A DNA stretch of 64,000 nt. Origin: Meloidogyne chitwoodi. Taxonomy: Eukaryota; Nematoda; Chromadorea; Rhabditida; Meloidogynidae. The translations under genes and the position numbers were made by a program. This document shows positions 1 through 12,654 of the stretch, in pieces. The stretch is from positions 1,488,001-1,552,000 of the forward strand of contig JACZZP010000005.1 of NCBI GenBank assembly GCA_015183035.1, written 5' to 3'. Under the pieces are notes generated by a model. That model searched no databases and was not told where the DNA came from. It worked only from the letters and a program-made list of their open reading frames with translations. Each line of letters begins with the position of its first letter. Positions within the stretch are counted from its first letter, which is position 1.

Positions 1-2647
1 CAATAGATAAATAAACTTGTTCAAAAATACCTTTTTAGAATTTATAAAATAATTAAACAAAATTATTTATTAAAAATATACCAATATATTCTGTTTGCCC
101 ATTTAATAACAAATTCCGAACAGGCCGAAAAAGTCGACCTGGAAGTGTATAAATATATAAACCAGGATATTGTGTTTGAATATTTTCAGAATCAGGTGAA
201 TTACGAATAAGAGTTATCTCAGAAAATTTTGAAAGCTAAATAATAATTAATAAAAAATAATATAACATTAATTATTTAAAATACCCTGTCATCGAATTCG
301 CTAACTTTAATTGCTCTGAGTTGTCTTTCAACAAAAGCAGCTCTTCTACATGATAAATAACCAATAAAATCACCATCAACGATAACGGGATAAAGCTAAA
401 TTGTAATTTTTTAAAAATGAATTAGATTTATTAAAAAATAATTAAAATATTTATTGCTGAAAGTTTATTTATAAATATTTAATTCTTCTATGTTTTCAAA
501 AGTTAATTATTTTGTCTGAAATGACATATATTTTTATATTTTAACTATTATTTAAAAATATTTAAAATAAACTGGTTCATCTGGAAGAATTGCTAAAGAA
601 CTGTGTGGGATAATACCCAAAGAAGAAAGAGTCTCAAGTAATTTTCGAGGATTTTGCGTAAAATGTGTAACAATATTAGCTGATGCAGTAACATGATTTA
701 AAAGACCACAAGGAGCACCGTCAGGTGTATGGACCTTTTAGGAATAATTTAAAATAATAATTTACTTAATTTAAAATTACCGGACAAATAAATCCCCAAG
801 CTTCTGGTCTTAATTTTCTAACATCAGTTGTACGCATTTCCATAAAAAATGCACCACGATGAATGGCACTTGAAAAAATAAAAAATTTAAAGAAACTTTA
901 AAAATAAAATACCGAAAATGTGAAACAAATCTCAATTGATTAATTCTTTCAGCAATAACAGAAAATCCAGTTAATTGCATTAATCCAACTCCCGTACGTG
1001 TAATTAAATTGCCAGTTGCAAGAAAATAATCCAAACCACGAGTAAGTTCATTATTTTTATGAGAGGAAAAAGCTTTTAAAAATTCTTTGCTTTAAAAAAT
1101 ATAAATAAAAATATTAAAAAAATAAAACCTAGTAAAATTAAAATTATCAAGTCTTTTCTTAGCCACAATTTCCAATTTTTTTCGTAAAATTAATAAAATA
1201 TTCTCCATTCGTTCTCTAGAAATTAATGCCAAAATATGTCCAGAAACAGAAGCTTCCTAGAAATTTTTTATAAATAAAAAACATAAAAAAGAAACTTGAA
1301 ATTGAGGATTATCAAGAGACTCAGGTTCAATTTCATTTTTTACTAATGCAACTAATTTTTGCGCCATCATAGCCAAGCAATAAAATTTTTGTTCATCAGT
1401 TTTTAGATGTACAGCCAAACAATGATGTAATAAAAATTGACAAGCCTGAAAATAATTTTTAAAATAAATTCGTTCAATTAAATTTAACCGTTTCATCATC
1501 TTCCCAAGGTGCAATTCTTTCGCCAAGTGCAACACGAAATTTACTGCCAAGCATAGCAAATGCTGCCTTTTTAGACACAATGCCTTCACTCTAAAAATAA
1601 TTTAAAAAATTTAAAAAATGAACCTGAGCAACAGTTAACATATTTCTAACACATTTAACCCAAAATTGATCATTAGGTCTTCCAGCAATTAATTGGCTAT
1701 AAATTTGTGCATCATTCCAATCAACTAAACATTTTATTATATAAATCAATGGAACATAAAAAAGTTCACGGCGATACTAAAAAATTAAAATTATTTATTT
1801 ATAAAAAATAAAACAAAAACTTGAATAAGTAGAGTCATCGAAAGACTTTCAAGATAATGTAAAGTAATTAATGAACAATAATGATTTCCTCTAAATGATC
1901 TCATCATTACAGCAAACTCAGAATAAAGTTTTCCTTAAAATAATTTTTAAATAAATTTAATTAAAAATACCTTTTTCTTTAAAAGTTTTTCTTTTAATTG
2001 CTAAAGGATAGTTACGCTTATTAGCAACGAGTAATCTCATAACTTTCTCTGAACCATTGACAACAAAATAACCACCTCTAAAATTATAAAAAAATCTTTT
2101 AATTAATTAAATAAAAACCTTTCCAAAGCTTCTTCTCCTTTTGCAATTAATTCATTTCTATTTAATCCATATAAATTACATCGATTAGAGCAAAGCATAA
2201 CCGGAATTTCAGCCAAAAGTAAATCTAATGTGTCAATTTTACGCCCATTTAACTACAAAAAATAAATTAAAAAATATATTAAACTTTAAAACCTGTAAAT
2301 CAATACAAACATTAAGAGGTGCTCGATAAGACATTCGACGTTGTCTGCATTCAGAAGGATATATTGGACCATTACCTATATCACCAGCCTAAAAATATTA
2401 AAATAGGTAAATAGAAGATGTAAAACCATTTTAGAATTATCTAAATGAGGCTTTCCTAGCCGAGCATTTGTATACCAAAATTCAATAGCATCTCCATTAG
2501 GTAATTTTAATTTAACTGGAGGAATATCTTCGGCAATTGCTTGAAATCCTTCATCTGCCAAAAAGTTATATGACTTGACGTGATAACTAAAATTATTTGA
2601 AAGAAAATATTTAGAAAATTATTTTACCCTGAAATATCACAATCCAT
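1..2647 (-). CDS. POLR1B: DNA-directed RNA polymerase I subunit RPA2 (second largest subunit), 5' part
   Basis: Catalytic second-largest subunit of RNA polymerase I, which makes pre-rRNA in the nucleolus. Read from the right, short exons give [20 protein letters not shown], then the block around [20 protein letters not shown], then [16 protein letters not shown], then the fork-region block with [16 protein letters not shown] and [11 protein letters not shown], and finally [19 protein letters not shown]. These match Pol I RPA2 better than Pol II RPB2 (RPA2-like ATGNL and LFRPVRN). The start is the ATG at 2645-2647: exon MDCDISG splices through a 42-bp intron into YHVKSYNFL. The N-terminus is about 45 residues shorter than the human protein, so an upstream exon is possible. 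About half the protein is present; the hybrid-binding and C-terminal zinc regions run off the left edge. Family and frame are seen directly; single-copy orthology is inferred. Confidence 0.93.
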
Positions 2648-3073
2648 CTAGTATGTTTTGGTTACCGAAATATTAAAATATAAAAAGTTTTAAATTTTAA
2701 AAGTACTATAATTATTTTTGTACACTAAAAATTATAAAATATGGATAAAATTGCAATCCTATGGAGTGAAACAAAGCGAACCGACTTTGCGAATGAATTC
2801 TGGGGAGATTGAAAAAATAGGATTTAGGATCCGAAGTCCGGAATAATCTGGCGGGATAAGGCTTGTATTTCATTTATTTTATAAATTTGCGCCTACTTGG
2901 CCTTGCGCTTATTCGTCTTGCGCTGGCGTATCCCGGTTTTCATTTTAAATTTAAATATTTAAATTAAATTAGTACTATACATAAGGATGTATTTCAATTA
3001 AAACAATAGATTATTAATATTTATGTACAAAAAAGAAAATTTAAAAAGTTAACAAATAAATATAAAAGTTTAT
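2648..3073. other. Intergenic, with a GC-rich island
   Basis: Spacer between two leftward genes. Positions about 2753-2942 are far richer in G+C than the surroundings. They contain two nearby copies of CTTGCGCT and matching ends (GGCGGGATA near 2850, TATCCCGG near 2930). No ORF or RNA gene was recognised. A degenerate repeat or MITE is the likeliest reading. Confidence 0.4.
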
Positions 3074-4455
3074 TTATTTAATATTCCAAGAATTTTTAAG
3101 CATTTCAAAATGATTATCAATTGTTTGTTTAGTTGTTATATTCCTTCCATTTAGATTTTTAATTATTATATTTTGAGTATTTTGATGAATATTATTTTGA
3201 AATAAAGAATTTGTAATTATTTTATTATTATTACAATCTTTAATTTTATTTTTGCAACAAAATATTATAATTTTTATTCTTTGTGGAATTTTTTTCATTT
3301 CTCTAAAAAGATATGGATGAGATCTAAAAATTATTAAAAAAATATATATTTTTATTTAAAAAAATTTAATTTTCTCTTTACATAATTATTGTAATTTCAG
3401 CCATAAATAAATTAATTGTTATTGAAATATATAAAAATTGAGTTAAAATATCAATATAATATTTATTAATTAAATTATTATAAATAATTATTTGGCATCC
3501 AAAAATAATTAAAACATTTATAAAATTAAAAATTAAAGTTGGAATTAATTGTTTTACTGTTAAAATATTTTCATATAACTTAATGAAGAATTTAAAAAAA
3601 AAAATAATTAAATTATAATAAAAATATACTTGATATCTTTCTGATAAACTTGCAAGAGAAATTTGCATCTTTTCATAAATTTTTTTATTTTTAGAAAATA
3701 ATAAAATGAAAATCTAATATTAAAAAAAAAAATATTAAATTAAATATATTTATTTTTTACCAAAATTTCTATAAATGCTATTAAAATAATTATTAAAGAA
3801 GTAATTAAATTAGTTAAGGTAGCAGGGTTATCTTCATTTATTGGTTCATCAGAATGATCAGAATAAGAATTATATGAAGAAATTAATAACTAAAAAATAT
3901 TTTAAAATATAAAGAAATAAGTTTTATATTTAAAATATATTATTTAAAATATATATATTACCAAAATTGTAAACCAAATAATTCCAAAATATTTTCGTTT
4001 TTTTATTTCATAATTTTTTACAAATATTGTTGCAATTAATCTTTCAATTAAAATTGGATGACCAATTAAAATTAAAAAATAATTACAAAAAAGACCAAAA
4101 TGATGTAAAATTTCTGATTCATCCCAAGTTTGATTAAATAATGAAAAACGAATTATAATTGTTATAATTCTAAAAAATTAAATTAATTTAATTTAAAATA
4201 TTTAATAATAAAAAATATTTTTTACCTTAAAATTGCTCTTATAATAATTATAAATGATTGACATAATAAAATTAATTTTAAATTTATATGAATAATTGAT
4301 GTTTTAAATATTAAATAAAATGTTAATAAAGATAAAAATAAAATAATAAATTCAATAATTATTTCAAAAGAATTTAGTAAAAAAAGAATATTTGAAAAAT
4401 CTTCACTTTTATTTAATAAATTTGTTGTTTTAGATAATGAATTATTATTATTCAT
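3074..4455 (-). CDS. Seven-transmembrane chemoreceptor, nematode Sra superfamily (Sre/Sra/Srab-like)
   Basis: Putative chemosensory G-protein-coupled receptor in the membrane of sensory neurons. Five exons from the ATG at 4455: about 4226-4455 (extracellular N-terminus and TM1), 3960-4171, 3772-3890, 3370-3715 and 3074-3325. The second exon carries GHPILIERLIATIFVKNYE, the ER-x-IAT-x-x-x-x-x-YE signature after TM3 in the Sra superfamily. The fourth begins with SLSERYQV, like the (L)S-x-RYQ-x-x-EN motif preceding TM5. The fifth carries SHPYLFR, matching the HP-x-L motif after TM7. Hydrophobic segments fit seven helices over about 380 residues. The C-terminal tail is asparagine- and isoleucine-rich. 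Which subfamily it belongs to is uncertain, and the ligand is unknown. Confidence 0.77.
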
Positions 4456-5587
4456 TATATTAATATATTTATAAATAATTTTTATTTAATAATTTTAAAA
4501 TAAAATTACAAAATAACGAGAAGATTATTATTTATTTATTTTAAATATAATAATTAAATTAAACAAATAGGTATAAGTAATAATTAAATTAGTATTTAAA
4601 GGCAACAATAATGCACCAAATAAATTAAAATAATTATAAATATATTTTATTAAAAATAATTAAAGAAAATATTTTGATATAATTATTTAATTAAAATATA
4701 ATTATTTTTTTAATATTTGGTCGTTTATTTTAATATTAAATAATTATTTAAAAGATGAATCTTCATTTTTAAAAAGTATTTTATTTTAAAAATAAATAAA
4801 TAATATTTTAATTATGTCATTCATTATTTTAAAAGATACCTAGGTATACCTCAAAAAGATACTTTTATATAAAATTAAATTACCCATAAATATTTAATTA
4901 TAATTAAAAACATTTAATATTTAATAAATATATTTTTAAACAAAATTAAATAAATAATAATATTTATTCTAAAATTAATTTATTTATAATATAAGAGAAT
5001 AAATATTTTATTTAATTATTAATTTATCAAAGTTTATAAATTAAAAAAATAAATTATTTGTGAAAAACAACTTAATAATTTATTTTATTAAGATTATTTT
5101 AAAATAAAATAGATTATTTTTATATTCTAAAAATTATAAAATCTTTGATATTTTCAAGATATCGAAATTAATCAAAGCTTTACGTTCTAAAATCAATTAT
5201 TATTTTATAAAAATATTTAATTAACATTAATGCATAAATTAATATTTTTAGAAAAAATAATTAGAAAAATTCTTAAAATTCTGTAAAAATTTAATTTCTA
5301 ATAAATACTATTTTTTATTTGTTCATTAGAAAATATAAAATAACTAGTTTTTATTCATGTATACATATTTTTAAAAATTTAAATTAAAAATATTAGGCTA
5401 GTTTTCAATAAACTATAATTCTTTAAATTATTAAAATAATATTAAAAACGTGGGAAATTATTTAAATATAATGAGGTAATTCAAAAAATAAATAAATAAA
5501 TATATAAATGTGAGAAAAGACAGAAATTTATTTTATAAAAAAGAATAATACCATAATAAAAATATTATTTTTTAATTTAATTATTAT
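4456..5587. other. Intergenic AT-rich spacer
   Basis: About 1.1 kb of A/T-rich sequence between two leftward genes. It should hold the promoter of the chemoreceptor (right of 4455) and the 3' region of the polygalacturonase (left of 5588). No open frame, RNA gene or clear repeat was recognised. Short runs such as GATACCTAGGTATACC (4835-4850) are locally palindromic. Confidence 0.5.
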
Positions 5588-8349
5588 TTAGGTATAATTA
5601 TTTTGTGGATTAATTAAAGAAGGAACATTATTAATTTTTAATCCTTTACATTGTTTAAATGAAAATGCTGAAGTACCAGCAAAGTTTTTAACAAATACTG
5701 TATCAAAAATACTTTTACGTAATTGACTGATTTTGGCTGACCTCACATTTTTAATATTAATATTACTTAAAACCTTAAAGAAAAAATAAATATAATATTT
5801 TAATTAATTAAAAAACTTACAAAATTATTATGAAAATATTTTGTTTCTTTATTACCATCAATTAATATTACACCAGAAGATTTTTTTGATTTTATTCCAT
5901 CAATGCCAACATTTGTAATTGTTATATAAGAATAAACTGTTGGAATTTTAGCTGGAGAAAAATTAGTATTTCCATCTTTATATTGTAAAGTAAAAATTAA
6001 AGGATATCCATTAATTGTATTTCCATTTAAAATTTTTCCATTATAATTAAAAGCATTTGCACAACCAACAGCTTTAATTCCAGCATTTCTAAATACTAGT
6101 CTTCTAACACCTCCACCAGTTTTTGTTGTTGATTTCATACGTAAACCATTATCAGATAAAAAAAATATATTATCCTTTAATACAAATAAATTAATTTAAA
6201 AAAATAATTTAAAAAAAAACTTCAATTAAAACATCTTGTATCCAATCACCAGTAAAACCTCCAAAAGAACAACCATGTGTATGTCTAAAATAATTATTAC
6301 GTATAACAACCCCTTCTACAGGCAATGAGCGTGATGATGCTCCTTTTCCTGTTCCCATTGCAATAGCATCATCACCAGTTTCAAAAAAATTATTTAAAAT
6401 ATGAATATTTGAAGAAGCACCCAAATTAATTCCATCACCATTATTAATATCATAAGTATGAAAACAATTATTAATTATAGACTTTTTTAAAAAAAATTAA
6501 ATTTTAAAATTTAAATTAATTTATTTACAATATTTTGACTATTTCCAATTGAAAGAGTAATCATTGATGGATTTCTAAAAGTAAGATTTCTTCCAATATG
6601 TAAATTAGTAATTCCAAGTAATAATAAAAGTTTAGAACGAGAAGAACCATAATCAGCCCCACTTTGTGACATTTGATTTTTAGCTAAAATACCTAATTGA
6701 GTAACTGTTTTTGAATTTCCTTTGACATAAACTGGGAGAGAATTTCCAATTTCATCATTTATTGTTTTATCTAATTTCCATCCATTGCCATCAATAATAC
6801 CATTTCCAACAATTCGAATATTTTTTGAATGAAGTGGATCCTTTTTAAAAAGAAATATTATTATTATTATTTAAAATGGAAAATAATAAATATTATAATT
6901 AATTAATTGAATTATTTAATTTTAAATTATAAAATTAAATTTAAAATATTTGTGGAGTGTTTAATTAAATAATTATTTGACTGATAAATTAATAAATATT
7001 AATAATTAAAATTATATTTACAATTTAAATTAATATTTAATAATAAATTAATTTAAAATTATTTTATAATTTTAACTTCAATAAACTTTAATAATTAACT
7101 TACAATAACATTTATTAAAGCTGAAGGTATATTTAATGATTTTAATAAAGGGAAATCATTATTATTACTAGAAGCTAATAAAATAGCTTCAGATGCTAAT
7201 TCTAATGTCATATTTGAATGTAAAATAAGTCCTCCAGTTAAAAAAGTTCCTTTAGGAATAACTACTTTACAATCAAAAGCAGATTTAGAATCAATAATAC
7301 ATTGATCTATAGCTTTTTGTATAAATTGAGTATTTAATGTTTGTCCATCACCTACAGCTCCCATATCAGTTATATCAATAATCTTTTTTAAAATAAATAA
7401 ATATAATTTACTAATTAATTTAATTTACATTTTTATAATTAGGTGGAGTATTAACAATTAATTCTTTACTGTCTAATGATTCTTGTCCATCAGAATCTAC
7501 AGAACGAACTGTAAATTTATATTGTTCATTAGCATTTAATCCAGTAACTAAAAATGTATCAAAAAGAATATTTGGATAAAATCCTGAATCTTCATTTAAA
7601 AATATATCAAAATATTTTCCAATTAAACTATTAGCAATTGAATTATTTTTAGCACTTCCAATCTTCTAAAAAATTAAATTAATTTTTAATATTATTATAA
7701 AATATATTTATAAATACTGATTTTTAGTTAGACTTAAATTTTGAAAGAAAACACATTTCTCAAAACATTTTCCCACAAAACAGATTAATTTTTTAGGTAA
7801 ACTTATTAGACAAATTTGATATTTTAATTTTAATTTTAAAACCTCTCCATTTTGATAAATATTATAATCAACAATATCTTCATGTTCATCAGGTTTACTC
7901 CAAGTTAATAAAATTTTATCTGGTTCATATGAAAGTATTGGAACACATAAAAGCTGTGGAATATTTGTTCCAGTATTAAAACTAGTATTTACAGTCATTG
8001 AAGTACAAAATGGATTTCCAACATTTTCAGAAGAATCATCAGTGGAGGCTATTTAATTTAAATTAATTTAAATTGTTTAAAAATATTTAAAATAAATTTA
8101 TAAATTTTATTTTATAACCTTGTTCAGTGGTTGTAATAATCTCACCTTTAAATAAAAACAATAAAAAAATTATTATTTATTTATTTTATTAAAATTCTTA
8201 ACATTTTTATTTGTAAAAATTAAATTTAAAAATATTTAATTATTTATTTATTTTATTAATTTACCATTATCATCCTCTGCCTTAACATTAATATATTTAA
8301 TTAAAATTTTAAATAAAATAATATTTAATAAAAAACTAAAAACTTTCAT
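5588..8349 (-). CDS. Secreted exo-polygalacturonase, GH28 with N-terminal fibronectin type III domain
   Basis: Predicted to cleave galacturonosyl links of pectin in plant cell walls after secretion. The first exon (8265-8349) encodes a signal peptide (MKVFSFLLNIILFKILIKYI, then NVKAEDD). It is followed by a linker, an FN3-type domain (LLTWSKPDEHEDIVDYNIY to QYKFTVRSVDSDGQES) and the GH28 beta-helix starting DITDMGAVGDGQTLNTQFIQ. GH28 catalytic blocks appear in order: NNGDGINLG, GDDAIAMG, HTHGCSFGGFTGDW and NGLRMKS. These correspond to the family's N-x-D, DD, G/H-G and R-x-K motifs. The FN3-GH28 layout and NNGDGI block resemble bacterial PehX/PehB-type exo-enzymes. At least eight exons with short AT introns show it is integrated in a eukaryotic genome. 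Horizontal acquisition is known for Meloidogyne polygalacturonases and is inferred here. The right-most intron-exon joints were inferred by frame. Confidence 0.93.
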
Positions 8350-9478
8350 TTTTTCAAAATTCTCTACAACACTTGCAGTGAGGAGAATTATTTTTTAAAA
8401 TTATTTAAAATAAATTTTTATATTAATATAAATTAATTTATATTAATTTATAAATATCAGGTGTTTAAATTTAAATATAAAAATAATTATTAATTTTTAT
8501 TTAAATTTATTTACGTAAATAATCTAAATTAAAATAAAATAAAATTTTATATGTTTCCGAGATTTTATTTAAATAAATAAATTTTAAAAATAGAAACATT
8601 TAATTTAAGTTAATATTACAGCTGTAAATAAATTCAAAAAATAATAAAAAAATATTTTAAATTTAAAAATTTAATAAAAAAAATTTTTTATTTTTTGTTT
8701 AATAAACAAAAAATATATTAATAAAAATGAAATTTAATAATTAAAAAAAGTTTTATTTTATTTATATTTAGAAGAAGTATTTATTTTTAAATTTTAAGTA
8801 ATTTTATATTTTTAAAAATTAAATAAAAATTTTATTTTTAAATACCTAACTATATTTTAATATTTAATTATTATTTAAAAACATTTCTTTTCACATTAAC
8901 AAATTACATAAATATTTATTTATTTATTTCTTAATTTTTTAAATATATTAATAATAACTTTTAATTTAATTTATTTAATTTAAATTTTATTTTAATTTTT
9001 TATCATAAGTTTAATAAATCAATTAATTGAACGTATATAGACAATTAAGTACACGAATAATGCCAAAGAAATAGTCTGCCCTTTCTTTTATATAAAAAAG
9101 TCTAAATTGAAAGGACATTTTATTTAAATAAATTTTTAAAAATTAAGTCTGAATATTTTTAAAATTTTTAAATTAAAAAAGTCTATAAATTTCTTAAAAT
9201 TTTTTTTTAATTTTAAAAATTATATTTAAAATATTTTATTTTTTTATAAAAAAAGTCTGAAAAAACAAAAATTTCCAAATTACTTCCTTTTATTTATTTC
9301 AAAAAATTAAATAAAATTAAAAAAAATCTCTAATTGAGAAATATTTATTGACAAATTATATTATCATTTTTTTAATTATTTTAAAAAATCTTTTTGTTAA
9401 TTTTATATTATTAAATATTAAAATTTATTACTTAAAAAATTAAAAAAATAAATTTAAATAATTTTTATTTTTTAGTTA
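8350..9478. other. Divergent intergenic region between polygalacturonase and PIP kinase genes
   Basis: About 1.1 kb lying between two genes transcribed away from each other, so it probably holds both promoters. It is nearly pure A/T, with a slightly richer patch at 9029-9117. No ORF, RNA gene or convincing repeat was seen. Confidence 0.5.
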
Positions 9479-11908
9479 ATGTTATTACTAAATTTATTAA
9501 TTTTATTTTTTCCTTTAACAAATTCAACACGAGATGTATTTGAACAAAAAGTATAAATTTTTATTTTTTAAATAAAGTCTTAAAAAATTATTTAATTAAT
9601 TAATTTATATTTAATTTAATAAAAAAATAAAAATTAATTTGTTAATAATTTTTATTAAAATAATATTTTAAAATTAAATAAAAATTTTAGATTAATTTAA
9701 TTCGTAAATGCAAAAGTGATAGTAATTTAATGAAAAAACATGAACATTTAAATAATAATATTAAACGAACAATAAGTATTGGAGAAGAATTTATTAGTAA
9801 AAAGAAAAATAAACAAGAAATAAAATTACAAAAAAACAAAGAATTAACACCTTTAATTATTAATAATAATATAAATTTTAATAAAGGTTTTTATTTTAAA
9901 TTAATTAATTAATTTAATTAATTTTAAGATTTAAATAATAATGAAAGTGAAATAAAAAATTTAGAAGAAGTTTGGGAAGAAATAGTAAAATTAAATAATA
10001 ATGAAATATCTTTATCTCCTTCAGAACAATATTCTCCCAATTTAATTCGTTTTATTAGCTCAGATATTTTTGAAAAATGGTTCAAAAATAAAAATAATAT
10101 TAATAATGAAGTAAATTATGATAAATATTTAAAAAATGATAATGATAAAGAAATTTTTAAAACTTTTAAAAATGCAAAACAATATAAAAATTATATAGAA
10201 ACTAAAGAGAAAAGTAAGAATGATTCTCTTGATGAAGAAATTATTCAAATGTTACCTTCAAAAAATCATAGAAAATCTAAATCTTCTGATCAGGTTATTT
10301 ATTTTTATTTTTTTAACAAAATAATTAATTAATTTTTTTCATTTTTTTATAAAAAAGTTTCTCAAATAATATTGAAAAATATTATTTTTTAGATATTTTA
10401 TTAAATAATTCCAAAAAATTAAAAACCAAATCACATTTAACATTATTTAAATAAATTTTAAAATAAAAACATTAATTAAATATTTAAATAAATAATAAAA
10501 TAATTTAATTATAAATATTTATATTTAAGTTAACTATTTCTGAAGTAACAAAATTATATGAAATAAAAGAATTAAGTAAAGAAGAGCAAGCTGAAAAAAT
10601 TTGTAAAAAATTAGAAAATGAATTGTTTAATGAGGAAAATATAAAAAATAATATTTTAAAAATTAAAATACAATTTGAATTAAAAAAATATTTATGTAAT
10701 TTATTAAATAATAATATAAATAATAAAAATAATCATTTTTCAATGTTTTATATAAAACAATTCAAATTTTTATGGGAAAATAATTTTAAAATATCAATAT
10801 CAGAATTATTAATATCATTAACTAAAAATGATTTAAAAGGTTTTGTAAATCCAGCAAAAAGTAATTCTTTATTTTTTACTTCTTGGGATAGAAAATTTAT
10901 TTTAAAAAGTATTCAAATAAAAGAATTAGAATTTTTTTTAAAAGAAAATGAAAAAGAATATAATTATTTAGAAAATAATAATAAATTTTATAAAGGAGGA
11001 ATAATTAATTATTTTAAATATTTTGAAAATAAAAAAGAAAAATCATTATTACCACAATTATTTGCTTTTTTTAAATTTAAAGTAATTTTTTAAATTAATT
11101 TAATTATATTTAATTTATATTTTTATTAAATAGGAAAATAATGATATTTATTATTTTTTTATTCAAAATGGACTTTTCCCTAATGAAATTAATCTTTCTA
11201 TTGATTTTATATTTGATTTAAAAGGAGCTTCATATAATCGTTTTAAAGAAAATGAAGAAAATAATAAAAATAAAAAAGAAGAAAAATTAGTTTTAAAAGA
11301 ATTAGATTTTATTCGTTTTAATGGAGAAATAAAAGAAGGAAAATTTCCTAATGGAATTTTATTAAAATCAAAAGATTATAAAGAAATTAATGAACTTTTA
11401 GAAAAAGATAGTGCTTTTTTAGCTGAACATAAAATAGTAGATTATAGCCTTCTTATAGGTATTATAAAAGATAATGGAAATATAGAAGATTATAATAAAA
11501 GGTTTTTATTTATTTATTTAAATTAAATTATTTTAAAAATTTATTTTTAGTTTTCAAATAAAAAGTTATCAAGCAAAATGTATAAATTGTTATAATAATA
11601 ATAAAAATGAACAAAATATAATTATTTTTATTGGTATTATTGATGTTTTACAATTCTTTAATTTTACAAAATTAGCTGAATATATTATTAAAAAAATTTT
11701 GATTTATCCAGTTAGTTTATTTATTTATTTATTTATTTTTAATTAAAATTAAAATATTTTAAAGAAATATAAAGCATTTCCTTCTTTAATAAATAAACAA
11801 CAATTTGATCAATGTAGTATTATACCACCAAATAAATATTATGAACGTTTTAATAAATACATTAATACAATTATTTTTAAAAATGAAGAAGATTTAAACA
11901 AAAAATAA
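9479..11908 (+). CDS. Phosphatidylinositol-4-phosphate 5-kinase-like enzyme with an N-terminal signal peptide
   Basis: PIP kinases phosphorylate phosphoinositides on the cytosolic face of membranes. Seven exons: 9479-9550, about 9691-9885, 9929-10294, 10532-11082, 11134-11502, 11551-11713 and 11765-11908, about 620 residues. The catalytic domain is clear: nucleotide loop AKSNSLFFTSWDRKFILKSI, then NGLFP, FDLKGASYNR, HKIVDYSLLIG, GIIDVLQFF and YYERFNKYINTIIFK. The last matches the FYAERF end of type I enzymes. Conserved K in FILKSI and the D residues of VDYSLL and GIID are retained. Exon 1 encodes a typical signal peptide (MLLLNLLILFFPLTNS) joined in frame to a lysine/asparagine-rich linker of about 220 residues with no homology recognised. 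No membrane segment follows. A secreted PIP kinase is unusual. The kinase call is firm; secretion is inferred from the first exon. Confidence 0.86.
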
Positions 11909-12452
11909 AAATATTTAAAAATAATTCTTTAAAAGAAGGAATAAATTGGTTATTTATATAAAATATTATTAAGTAAATTAAACTAAATATTTTCATTTTT
12001 TTAATGATGAAAATTTAGAATTTTTTATCTTTTTTTATTGTTATTTTATTAATGTACATATTATTTTATTTTATTTAAATTTTTGTAAATTATCTATTTA
12101 TTGTAAATAAATATATTTATTAAAATATAATTTTTTAAATTATTTGTAAATAAATATTTGAAAATTTAATAAAAAAACTTTATAAAAACTTTTTTAAGTT
12201 AATTTAATTTTTTTAAACTAACGAAGATAGGGGCATCCCTACAAAAAAATATTTAAATAAAAAATTCTTATAGAAAAAATATATATTTAATAATCATTAG
12301 AATATAATTTTATTGACAATTTATTTTTTATAAATTTTAAATTTATATTTTGACATTTTAATATTTTTTTGAATATTACATATAATTTAATATTATTTAT
12401 AACATTTTATTTTATATTTTCTTTTAATTAATTTCCAATTTATTTTAATTTC
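11909..12452. other. Convergent 3' intergenic region
   Basis: About 540 bp between the 3' ends of the PIP kinase and the small peptide gene. It is AT-rich. The only compositional break is AGGGGCATCCCT near 12230. No gene recognised. Confidence 0.45.
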
Positions 12453-12654
12453 TTAGCGTCCTCCTCCACTCTTTTTAAGAGTTTGTTGAACCGCCTGAAA
12501 ATACAATTATATAACAAAAAAAGTAAAAACAAATATATTTTTAAATAAAAAATAAAATAAAATATAATTTTAAAATTACATCACTATAAATTAATCCATT
12601 AATAAATTGCAATAGAGAAATAACAATTAGAATAAATATTTGATTAAATTGCAT
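12453..12654 (-). CDS. Tiny secreted peptide precursor (38 residues) ending in SGGGR
   Basis: Not recognised as a named family. Exon 1 (12580-12654) begins MQFNQIFILIVISLLQFING and encodes a signal peptide followed by LIYSD. An intron (GTAATT...TTTTCAG, 85 bp) leads to exon 2 (12453-12494), which encodes AVQQTLKKSGGGR and a TAA stop. The mature product would be about 13-18 residues, basic, with no cysteine. Hydrophobic leader, splice sites, phase and stop all agree, which makes chance unlikely. The size and layout resemble nematode neuropeptide precursors and the very small secreted peptides of root-knot nematode gland cells. However, no CLE, CEP, PSY or FaRP motif is visible. The G-rich end is in a GC-richer stretch (GCGTCCTCCTCCACTC on the plus strand). 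Confidence 0.62.

Noticed and set aside
1..2647. RNA polymerase II subunit RPB2 instead of Pol I RPA2
   Set aside because: Spacing and blocks such as [30 protein letters not shown] and GRLFRPVRN fit RPA2 better.
12230..12245. AGGGGCATCCCT considered as a structured RNA or terminator
   Set aside because: Too short and imperfect; no flanking pairing.
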